DNA from: Endomychus coccineus
Taxonomy: Eukaryota; Arthropoda; Insecta; Coleoptera; Endomychidae
Direction: 5' to 3'
DNA: 64,000 nt
Assembly: GCA_958510875.1 (NCBI GenBank)
Contig: OY294070.1
Coordinates: 17,909,631 to 17,973,630 of the forward strand
The notes below the pieces were generated by a model, which did no database searches, was not told the DNA's origin, and saw only the letters and a program-made list of their open reading frames with translations. Of the stretch, positions 1 through 11,500 are shown in pieces. The position numbers and the translations under genes were made by a program. How positions within the stretch are numbered: position 1 is the first letter of the stretch; the number at the start of each line of letters is the position of its first letter.

Positions 1-238
1 GATAATTATTGATCGTGAACTAATATTTTTATTAAAAAGATGAAAGTTTTAATTTCTTTTTGATTTTTACAATGTATAATATGGTTTTGCCTTTCTACGT
101 GGAAAATCTATGGAAAATTGGAAACTCTAATATTATCATTTTATGGAAACAACTTTTATTCGAAACTTTTTTCGCTAAAATTCACCGTTTCGGAGCGAGA
201 TTGAATTTTTCGTTGAAAAGCCGGAAAATTCATATATA

Positions 239-1545
239 CATTTCATTTTTTTCATTCATAACTTCATAAGCGATAGAGCTTCTGAAAATAATAGGGGCCT
301 TTTATCTAAAATTTTCCTCTAAATCACTTCGTTCCCGAGATACAGGGTGTTGAACTTTTGAAAAATTGTTACATTTTCTTCATTATCTTCTAAATAAATG
401 AACATTTTTAGTTCAAACTTGGTAAACTTCAATTTTACTGGATGAGAAATTTTGTTGGTATCAAAATGTTTTTAAGACAAATACAGTAGCATAGTTATGG
501 GGTTTTCTACGCATTTAAACCCCTTAAACTTCTACGCCAATGGTCGGAAATTGTAATTGTATACAAACTTTGATTTATTTTCTATAAAAAAGTATTCTTG
601 ATAAATTTCAATTAGAGGCTTCCTGTCGAGCTATTTTGATTTTTCTAATCAGGGTTACCTTACAGAATTTCTTTAAGAAGGCTATTTAAAAAGTAAAAAA
701 ATATTCAAATACCTATTTATTGATAACGATAAGAAATAATTCATAATAAATGTTCAAGATGATCCATTTACTTCAACGCGATGACTGTCCTGCCCATTTT
801 GGAAGACAAGTACGAGAATGACTAAATAGGAAGTACGGTGAAAGATGGATTGGTAGAGGTGATTCAGTTGCATGGCCTCCTCGTTCACCTGATCTTAATC
901 CTCTGGCCTTTTTTTGCTTGGGGTTATTTGAAAGATAAAGTTTATGCCACGCCGGTTCATAATAGAGAAGATCCACTTAATCGTATTCAAAGAGCTTGTG
1001 GTTAAATGGATCATTTGGAACATTTATTATGAATTATTTTTCATCGTTAACAATAAATAGGTATTTAAATATTTTTTTACTTTTTAAATAGTCTTTCAAA
1101 AGAAATTCCATAAGATAACTCTAATTATAAAAATCAAAATAGCTCGAACACGAAGCCTCTAAGTGAAATTTATCAAGAATACTTTTTTATAGAAAATAAA
1201 TCAAAGTTTTTAAATTTGTATACAATAATAATTTCCGTCCATTGGTGTAGAAGTTTAAGGGGTTTGAATGCGTACAAACCCCATAACTACGCTACTGTAC
1301 TTGTCTCAAGAACATTTGGTCACCAAAAAAATTTCTCATCCAGTAAAACTAAAGTTTACCAAGTTTGGACTAAAAATCTTTATTTGTTTAGAAGATAATG
1401 AAGAAAATTTAATAATTTTTCAAAACTTCAACACGAAATCACTTCGGAAACGGATGTAGAGAAAATTTTTATATAAAAGACCCCTATTATTTATAGAAGT
1501 TCTATCGTTTACCGAAGTAATGAATGAAAAAACTGAAACACCCTG
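239..1545. mobile_element. Tc1/mariner-like foldback element, copy A
   Basis: Arms of about 500 bp face each other as inverted repeats. The right end reads CACCCTGTA with a TA target duplication; the left end is decayed (TATACA then a T-rich run). Between the arms lies a roughly 250-bp remnant of a DDE transposase on the plus strand, readable in pieces ([20 protein letters not shown]). The same family recurs at 52459-53556. It is non-autonomous and sits in a WASHC2 intron or just beyond the gene. Confidence 0.8.
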
Positions 1546-1684
1546 TATATTTAACAATTTTCCCACCACCAGTTGACTTCCGGACTGGTGACATATATTT
1601 TTGGATACCAAAACCTACACTTTGGTATAGTTTGTTTACAGAAATAAGAGAGTTTGATTCAAAACTCCTATTTTGTCTGGAATA

Positions 1685-1745
1685 TAAAGACGAAAATAAT
1701 AAGCATATGTGTTAGTGTGACCTATTTCCCGAGAATTTATAAATA
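1685..1745 (+). mobile_element. Penelope-like tail fragment starting at the ribozyme cleavage site
   Basis: The sequence from AAAGACGAAAATAATAAGC to CCCGAGAATTTATA matches the part of the ribozyme-bearing repeat that lies 3' of the hammerhead cleavage position. The ribozyme itself is absent. The 5' junction coincides within 1-2 nt with the predicted cleavage site. Confidence 0.65.
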
Positions 1746-1946
1746 GGAAGAAATATCTACGAAAAACAAAAAACCACCCCTTATTCATGACCTTTGACCT
1801 GCTATTGTGATTGTCCTAAATGACCTATGACCTTTATTTTATATCAATTTTCGACTGATGATGTTGATGTTGAAAATGCGATTGAGGGTTAAATCATTCA
1901 TCAAATAATAACAAAAATGATTTCGAAACAAATAAAATATACTCAC

Positions 1947-2569
1947 CAGTAACTTTCAACTTATCGGCATCTTTATTCCCTTCATTCCTTAACATGTCTT
2001 GTAAAATTCCTATTTTGTTCCGTTCCGGACTAATTGGGTCACTCCTTCGAACTGTGGACGCTCTTTGCACATTAGTTCCACCATCAGTGTCCAGTGTATC
2101 ATTCAATTGATCACGAATCACCAATGCCTCAGGTTGCATCATTTGCGATTCAATATCCTCGTAATCGATAACTGTTCTAATCGTTACGATACCAGATCCA
2201 GATTTCGTCTTAGCTGGTTTTCCCGGAATCGCAGGTTTAATAGACCTTTCAGCGGGTTTGGGCTTTGCGGCAACTGTTGGGGTGCGTTTTTCTAAATTTG
2301 AAGATGAATCTCTTTCGGAAATACTTCTAGAACTGTCGTCGTCTGTTTGGGATTCGTACAATTCTTCAATGTTGCCGCTGGGTGTGATCTCTATGTCGCT
2401 GACGCTGGGCAATTCAGGGATACAATCTAGATTTGGTTGTATACTTGAGCTTTCATTTTTCCCTTTGGTTAAGAATAAGCTGTCATTGGATTGATCATCG
2501 CTGAATATCTCTGAGGACATTCTTCTAGTGGATGTTAAATGCGGTTCAAATGAACTAACCGATTCTATC
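1947..2569 (-). CDS. WASHC2: Last visible exon joined to WASHC2
   Basis: The exon has a good acceptor (TTTCTTACAG) and donor (CTG|GTGAGT). Its phase fits exactly onto the end of the 8113-9251 exon, giving SNDTR then IESVSSFEPH. It encodes about 207 residues, serine- and acid-rich at first, then a basic proline/lysine stretch (KPKPAERSIKP, KPAIPGKPAKTK) and RSDPISPERNKIGILQDML. I do not see the LFDD repeats or the short C-terminal tail familiar from vertebrate FAM21. It could therefore be an insect-specific FAM21 tail or the exon of a downstream gene on the same strand. Confidence 0.6.
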
Positions 2570-5500
2570 CTGTAAGAAATTAATAATATAGGAGCAATGG
2601 AACAGCTGAAAGGCAACAGTGGAAATAAATTTACCAATCCCATCACTAAAAATTTTCAAGAAAGATCTGTCGTTTTATAAAGGAAAATGTATTTGTGAAC
2701 TGAAAATTACGAGGACAAGGTGAAAAGTCCCTGAAAAATGAAACAAGAAATGATTCATTGAAAATGAAAACTCAAAAAATAATGAAACTACGGGGTTTAG
2801 AGGGTCGTGTATGGGGTTAAATTGTTCGTATTATAATAAAGATTCTTGGCCCAGTATGAATTATATATAAAAATTCTCGGGAAATAGGTCACATTAACAC
2901 TTTGTTTTATATTTTCGTCTTTACGTACGTTTCGGTCTCACGACCATCATCAGAAGACTTATTATGTCCAAAAGGTTTTTTTTTTAACTAATTGTAGCAC
3001 AAAGCGTCCATATCGCACCAAAGTGTTAATGTGACCTATTTCCCGAGAATTTTTATATATAATTGTTCATATTAAAAATACCTATCGAATAATATATGTC
3101 AAACCTACTCTAAATCCTAAAACTTGATTTTCAGAGACCCCATCAAAGTTGTAGCAACCAAACTTTGTTCATAAGAATACATTTTTAAAAAACTCGGTTC
3201 AGCGGAACTTGAGATTTGCAATATTAATGTTTTCGACCATAGCCTAAAAATTGTTATACTTTTTTTTTCAAACCTTGAATTATTTTAAAGAAGACCCTTT
3301 TCCAAGTTCGAGGTTCAATTTGAGACTTCCTTGAAGTTGAAGTATTAATTTTTTTATAAGCGCAAGTTTGCTTATTATTATAAATGCCGCAGCTGCTAAT
3401 AGTATGTCTTCTTCAGTCGTTATTAAACCCGCAACAAACACATCAATGTTGCCTTGACACAGCAACAAAACACAAATGTTTCTGTAATCACATAGCTGCA
3501 GTGTGGACAAAATGTTTCTACGGTTTACTTTTTGTTTATTAATGCTTGGTACTTTCGGCAATATTAAACACTTTTTCGCAATAAAACTGTTACTCCGTGA
3601 TTTAACAGATTTGCAAATTATTTCTAGCGAATATTTGGATGCCACTGGAAGTCTACTTACGTTTTTTCTGTTCCAGGTCCACCAAATATGGCAACACACT
3701 ACTGGTAGAAATTTTAAATAAAAACGATATGAATAATGAGAAAATCGAAGTATCTAGTTTATTGATTCGTTATGTTCTATTGATTTTGAAAATATTATTT
3801 AAAATCGGTTGTTAATTAAACACTTTACCAGGTCAGATATATCTAATCCCGAACTACTAGATATATTAAAAAGTTTTTGAAGATAACTCAAGATAACCAG
3901 TTATCTACTATGGACCTTGTTTGCTACTTGGTAATTTCCAGCTTTAATTCAATTTAGTATCAATCGTTATCGGAACCGTAATATATTTCCCTATATTGTT
4001 GATAACAAACCTAGCACATTAATATAAAAATATCGACGGCGGGAGCAGTTACTTTGTGATAATTTATCATGTTAATATAACAAAATACTTTTTACTTTGT
4101 TTTTATCACTTACATTTGTAGCAAAGCTATCAAACAAGTTGCTAAAATCCAAGCTAGTTTTAATAACACCCATGAACTTAAATAGAAATAGTATAATCTT
4201 TGTTTCCTTTTATTACGGACAAGTATATGAGTTCGTTTCTTAGTGTAGGATCGTCCCGTCATAAATGAACACAGTTCTTTGTATCTGTGGGAAGGAAACG
4301 AGATGTAAAGTCTCTGAATCCTTGTCAAGTAAGGTTCATTATAATTTGTATAATATCGAAAAATCACGTATTTAGCCGAATACTGGTAGTTAACATATAT
4401 TTTATGGCTAGATTCGAAACGGCAAGTCGATCGCTTGCTACGGTTTAAGCAAAGTGTTATAATATATCCACAGTGTGTAACGGTTTGAACCCCGTTGCAG
4501 GGTTTAGTTTCAGTATTGTTTGAATTGATAATTAATATGAATAAATAGTCAGGATCAGTCAGGCCCTGACACCTATGTTATAATAGCTGCAATTACATAA
4601 ATTCACGGAAGGTGTCATTCTGTCGAGATTGATGATTTTTAGGCAGGGAGATCGATTCGGCATTGATTCTTATGTATCGGCCAAAAATCTAATCAACGAC
4701 AACTTTATAGTATTTTAAATATTTTCATAATTACGTTCGGTATGATTTGGATTTGTCGATTGACTAGATATTTTTGGAAATTGTATGTTAATGGACGACA
4801 CACCTGCAGATAGTCCCGCCACAATCATTCATCTTATTTTCACTCTCATCTTGCTTTAACTTAACTTCATTCTCTTTGAATTAATTATACTTTAATCAGA
4901 TATCAAACCAGTTTCGTAATTTTGTAATATCTTTTCCAACCTGGAATTAGTGCTCCTCGTGGACGAGGAAGGATATTCTTTGAAGCCAGAGATGCGGTTT
5001 GAGGAAGCAAGTTGTTCAAGGTGAACTGGTAAATCTTGACTTCGATCCCGATCAATTGCCGAGTTACAGAATAAGTATCGTTTTTCTTATCAGGTTGGAA
5101 TTGTAAAATTATTCAAATCCTTCTTAGAGCTTATAGGATTGAGGTTCTGATTCTTGATTAAACGAGTAATTTATCTTTATCGAATTTCATTTGTTCATAT
5201 AACTTCTTTTAAATGTTTGATTTGTAACTAGTAATATTTAATAATATCTGATTTTCAATTACCTATTACCGATTATTATCTGATCTTGGATTCGTATTTC
5301 CAAGTTAAACAACGCAATTGTATCTGATTATTAATGTTGTTGTTTGTCTTTATTAATCTATTCAATTGATATCTGATTATAATGTTGCCTTATGCCTTTA
5401 TGAATCAATTTAGTTGTTTAACTGTTAAAATTACGTTCTGTTATAATATCTATTATCGTAATTAAACCATGAATCTGTTATCTAAAGTTCTAATTATCTA

Positions 5501-8500
5501 TTTCGTAATTGTCAATATTTTTATCTGAATTTACTTTATCTATTCAATTCTTTGATTATCTGCGAGGCGTAATTCGATTGTTTGTCTCGAATTCTACTTC
5601 CTGATCTTTTCTGCTTAGAATTAGTAACTTCTTGTCATTCGTTATGGTTGATTTTTTCTCATTGAATTTGTTAAAGGTAACGTTCGGTGTATTAACATTT
5701 GTGTTTTCGATGTGTACGTTAAATTAGAAAAATCAAAAGTAATATAAAAAAACAATTGTTTGAAAATTCCTGAAAAATAAAAGAAAATTACAAGGAATTA
5801 CAACATTGAAATTATCGTGTGATAAGTAGTTATACGGTTTTTTTTGGTCGCTGATTACAAATTTGATAATTAAAAAATTGAAAAATATCAAGAAAATTTT
5901 CTTACGAATTCTTATTTTTTTAATAATTTTTTGAGTTCGGTGTATTAACATTAACAAGTTTATAACTGTTTATCTAAAGCTACAATATTGAAATTTGTAA
6001 TTTTCTTCTTTTTTCCGGAATTTTCAAAAAATTGTTTTTTTATATTACTTTTCATTTTTCATATTTAATACACACATCGAAAACACAAATGTTAATACAA
6101 CACCAAACTCAAAAAACTACATTTAAAGAAAAAAAAGAATTCATAAGAAAATTTTCTTTGTTTTCCAGGAGTATAATATTTTTCAATTTTTAATTATCAA
6201 ATTCGTAATCAGCGACCACAAAAACCTCTATAAGGACTTATCACACGATAATTTCAATGACGTGGAAAGATTTTCTTTTCGGGTTTACCAGTTTTATAAT
6301 TTTTATTTTAGGGAAATGTCTTTGACGGAAATCGATTCCTGACATTATTTCACGAATTACCAAAGAAAAATTTTACATCTACGACCTTCTAGGCCAGAGA
6401 TAATTGTTTTATTTCAAAAAAATCAGTAAGACGCAATAAACATTTTACAGAAGTGTACGTTATGGATGTTAATGTTAAATACTTACAATTTCAATAAAAA
6501 AATACTAGGATATGTTTTATCGATTTATAGTGTTAGAAAGTGAGTAACAAAGTGAAGCGTACGCGGCTGCCGGAGCGTGCGGCGGAATGGGGGAAACTGA
6601 TTTCGTGCTTTCAAAGTGGCTTGTGCTCGCAAAATCTTCAATATCTCGGCTTTTGGATCACGTACAAAAATCCTTCTGTACTTAATCTGAGGAATATCAT
6701 TTTTCGCTTAGTGAATCATACTGGCGACACTTGTGACAACAAATATAAGACTGCTGTATACCGCTACTTTGGTTGTAAGGATTTTATTAATATTTTATAA
6801 TGATTTTTTAAATAAATGAAATTTCAAATTTATCTTAATATGTTGCATTTATTTAATTTTGTACCATAAAAAATTATTTACTGAAATAATTAAATAATTG
6901 TTAGAGATCCGCAAGCATAACGTCAGTAAGATTCACTAAGCAAAACCTTTGAGGTATTACAAGGAAAATACCGTTTTGATGATAAATAATAATTTAAATG
7001 ACGTAAAAGTAAAACAAATTTGAAATGTAAAAAAAAAATATTTTCGAGTCTATTTTGGTTCTAAGGCGAAAATATATACGATATTGGTGTTTACCTCGAT
7101 TTTTGTACGTGATTCAAAAGCCGAGATATTGAAGATTTTGCAAGCACAAGCATCTTTGAACGCACGAAATCAATTTCTAATACTATGAATCGACAAAACA
7201 TATCCTAGTATTTTTTTATTGAAAATGTAGGTATTTAACATTAGCATCCGTGAAGCACACTTTTGTAAAATGTTTATTGCGTCTTACAGATTTTTGTGAA
7301 ATAAAAAAAATGTCTCAGCTCCAGAAGGTCCTAGATGAAAAATGTTTTTGGTTATTCGTGAAAAAATTTCTGGAATCGATTTCTGTCAAAGACAAATAAA
7401 AATTATAAGACTTATCTGAAAAAAGCATATTCAAAAAGATGCAGTTTTTCAAAGTCATTTTTTTACCATTAAAATTTGAAAAATCGCTATATTATAGCAC
7501 AATAAATAAGCCCGGAATCGTTACCATCCGCTGAAAAGATCTAGCCAATTTATGAGCACCTTATTTTTTGAAAAATCGATATATTTCGAAAAGTTATCAA
7601 TATTTTGAATTAAAAAAAAGCTTTTTAACCTTGCCATGGACTATACGTACAGCAAATAACGAGTACGGAAACGTAATAGTTAACGTTTACCCCGAGTTTT
7701 AACGGTTTTTTAAATATAACTCGAAAAGTATGAAAGATATCGATAATTATGATGAAGCAAATAGACAGATCTAGTTGATACCTAGAACTTTCTTATTTAA
7801 CATTTTTCGATCCGAGCTATATTTTTTTACTTATTTAAGATAACCGCTTTTTGCAACTTTGCCAATTTTTTAGGTTATGTTCGCCATTTCGGATCGAGTT
7901 GCATGAAACAGAAACTCACCTTTAATTTAATCTCCTATACGCTCATATTTTTTTTCCGGGTATTAATTTCTGGAAATTTAACATTAGGCTGTCGTCTATT
8001 GCTTGGACTAATATGTTATTAGTGCGAAACTAACTTCTTGTGGCGGCCATATTGATATGCAATATACATCAAAGTTGACTTTCCAATAGTTTACAGTTTA
8101 TCAAAAACTCACCTAGTATCGTTCGACTGGTCAGGCACTATCCCACTGGAAGTGTCGAAAAACAACGAAGGAGGCTCGTTGTCGAACAAACTGGACCTTA
8201 GACTGCTGAATCCATCGTTCGTATCCGGTTCCAAATCGTCGAAAACGTCCGAATTGCTCTCCCACAGATCGTCGGGCGGAGGATTCGGATCGCAGAAACT
8301 CAGATGGGGAGAAGGAACGACGTTTTTCTCAGTAGAATTATCTTCGACGATAACGTGAGGTGTATCGATTTCAGCGAATGACGACACGTTACGATCTCTA
8401 GAAGCAGCAGGGTCGTTCAAATAGGTAGAATCTTCACTTGTTCCGAGTATTTTCGAACCCTTTAGTTCCTCGCCAACCGATGAACGTTCTCCTTTCAACT

Positions 8501-11500
8501 CATCATCTAAAGAACCGGAAATTTCATTTCCTTCCACAATTGAATTCGATCCAACTAAATCTCCAGATAGTTTGGAAGGTTTGTCTTCTCCAGAGTGAAT
8601 TGGGGACTTGCTGCTTTCGCCCAATTTCTCGTTCTCATTTTTCGCATCTATGTTTATAGAATTTTCTTGATTTTCGCTACTGACTTGACTGGGCTCATCC
8701 CGATTATGTACCACTTGATTTTCGTTCGATTCGCCAAAGATTTCGTCATCATCTTCGAACAACGATCTTTTACCTTGTGATGTGGCGTTAGAAGAAACCT
8801 TTGCGGGTGCTATTGTTCCAAACAAATCGTCGTCGAATAAATTCGACGAAAATTTCCGATCGATACTCGAAAACAGATCGTCTTCGAACAGATTATCATC
8901 GAAGAGACTTATTTTCTTCACTGGAGAGCTGGTTACTTCGTCGAATAAACCAGATTTTGCTGGAAGTTGGTCCTCGAAAAGATTCTTGCCACCCTCGGGA
9001 CCTATCGACTTCTCATTATCAACTTTTCTTGGACGTACGTCTTCTGACTTCTTCGGTATTTCTACTTTATCTTGGATCGATGATTTGCTTGCGATATAAG
9101 AATCATTTTCTGGTGGTGATCTTTTTTTATCGCTTAAGCTGCCTTCTTCAGATTGAGAAGAACTCTTTCTCCTGCTTTTTAAAATGTCGCCGATTTTTTG
9201 ATCTCGGAAAATATCGTTCTGACCGAATATCGACACACCACCGCTTGGTTTCTGGAAATGGTAAAGGGCAAGGTGAATTTCTTCAATTTATTACCAGATG
9301 TTAAGTTGATTATGGAGTTGGTAAAGTTGATTTTAGGAGGATAACAAAAAAATGTATTTGTTCAAGATTTCAAAATCAAAATTTAGAATTAGAATTTGAT
9401 TCAAAATTTTGTAAATTATGATTATTATAAATTCTCGGGAAATAGGTCACACTAACACATATGCTTATTATTGTCATCTTTACGTACGTTACGACCATCA
9501 TCAGAAGATGTATTATGTCTAAAACGGGATTTCTTAAAATAATGGAATCAGCACAAAGCGTCGTTATCGCACTAATTTCAATTAGACATGCCCACGTCGC
9601 CGAAACGAACAGAAACACGAATAATCGAAACTGAACACATTAATGTTTTAAGTATATGTATATGTATCAAGAATCCACTGCTTGGCAATGTTCTTATAAT
9701 ATATCAAGTCATGTCAAACAAAGTCTGTATACCACTGAAATCAAAAACGCTCAAGTATCTACTTTCGAACCAGATGTTAAAGATTTATGAGGTAATAGAA
9801 AAAGGTTGTCAGACCTTATTAGAAATATTGCTATTATAGCATTCTACCTAAAATATACTTTTAATATTATAAAGACCCATGTAGGAATTTGCAAGGATTT
9901 TTGTTAATTAAATTAGTATAAATCTGACTTAATGACTGAATCTCTGTTCAATGATTTACAGACTTGGGGTTCCGTTTTATGTGCAGCATCTCCAAGATAG
10001 ATCTTTTATACTAATTAGTTTCCCTAGTTAAAATATGAACATTTTTGTAATAGAATTGATGGTGATAATCTAAGCATTGTTTAGCAAGGGCGGTGGAATT
10101 TTCTAAGTTTTTGTTTCTTGTACAATAATTATTGCCATACATTCTTTTTTGTAAATATTGTTTAGAGATTCCTGTTTAAGTCCCATCGCAATCTGAACAA
10201 TTTGTTTGTTATCTTTAGATATTAAAGATTTTAGATTTGAAAACTATATCCCAACACAGTAGGTTTATGCGCAACGTTTATATCATACTTTTTTAAACAT
10301 TTCTTAATTTTCTCAGAGGTCTCCGACATGTATGGTAAAATTACCTGTATTACCGTTTATGTTATTTATATATGACGTACCATTATAGATTTTGTTTATT
10401 CTTTCTTTAATGATGGGATTGAAAAATGTTTTTGGTCATCCATTCATTTCCATAAATAACACGAACAATTTTTAAATTTAAAATTTTAAGAAATACCGTT
10501 TTATACATAATACGTCTTCTGATGATGGTCGTGATAGCGAAACGTACGTAAAGACGAAAATAACAAGCATATGTGTTAATGTGATCTATTTCCCGAAGAA
10601 TTTATAATAATTCATACCTGGATCAAGAATCATTATTAAAGTGAATTATAATTATGTATTTTTCCATTGTTTTTCCCTTAAGGCAGAGCCCCACCAATTG
10701 TTAATGGAATCAGAAGTCGATTCCAAATACAGGAGGGAAATTTTGGTAATTTTCATGAATAGAACCAGATAAAAAAATCACAACTTCTGTAGTGTAGGTA
10801 TTTCAAATTTTTAGTCAGTTTCTATTTAAATATTTTTTCAAAAATACAAGTCTACGCTTTTGTAGTAGCAAGTTTCAGATTAATTGAAACAAGTTGAGTT
10901 TAATTGGACAATCAAAAATGTACAAAATTATAATTTTCAAAAACGTTGATGCTTTATTGTAGGTTTCACCACTAAGTAATTAGATATAGCTTCAATGACC
11001 TAAATTATTTGATCAAGTATTAGAAAAGGAGTTATATTTTAGCAAAATTAATAATGGAATATTTCAAATTGATTATTATTATGGTAATTCTATTTAATAG
11101 GTACAAAATTCTCGGGGATTAGGTCACATTAACACATATATTTTTACCCTCGTCTTTACGTACGTTTCGGTCTCACAACCATCATCAGAAGATTTATTAA
11201 TACAATAACCTGATTACTTAGAAATACTGTAATAACACAAAGCGTCCTTATCGCACAAATTTCGTTTCAATGCCAACGTCGCCGAAACGAACGGAGGCCA
11301 GAGACCTTCTTTTATCACCTTATAAATTATGACATCTGGCGCTTAAATGATAATGTGATGGTCTCGTCTGTTAGCAAAGAGGATAGAACTCTTTGTCTGT
11401 TAGTCTCTCGCAGACATTTATGAAATGTGTTCGTATTTGTTGATGATTCTGCTTAATAGTGGATTTTTAATTTTTACGCTGCAACATTGCTGTGTTATAG

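Larger units (their letters stand above)
9416..10640 (-). mobile_element. 5'-truncated Penelope-like retroelement
   Basis: Minus-strand pieces of a PLE polyprotein are readable with frameshifts. An RT thumb region at about 10250-10450 reads KKYDIN/NVAHKPT-like. The end of the GIY-YIG endonuclease at about 9900-10090 reads LAKQCLDYHHQFYYKNVHIL, then KRSILEMLHIKRNPKSVNH. Both ends carry the family tail and a hammerhead copy in opposite orientations (9475-9510 minus, 10513-10556 plus). Shared blocks recur at 12.72 and 19.77 kb. Inactive. Confidence 0.8.

Noticed and set aside
3280..3699. 139-codon minus-strand frame as a gene
   Set aside because: No recognisable motif and intronic position; codon content looks random and AT-rich.
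8152..9304. Four plus-strand open frames of 61-167 codons
   Set aside because: They are antisense shadows of the long acidic WASHC2 exon on the minus strand.
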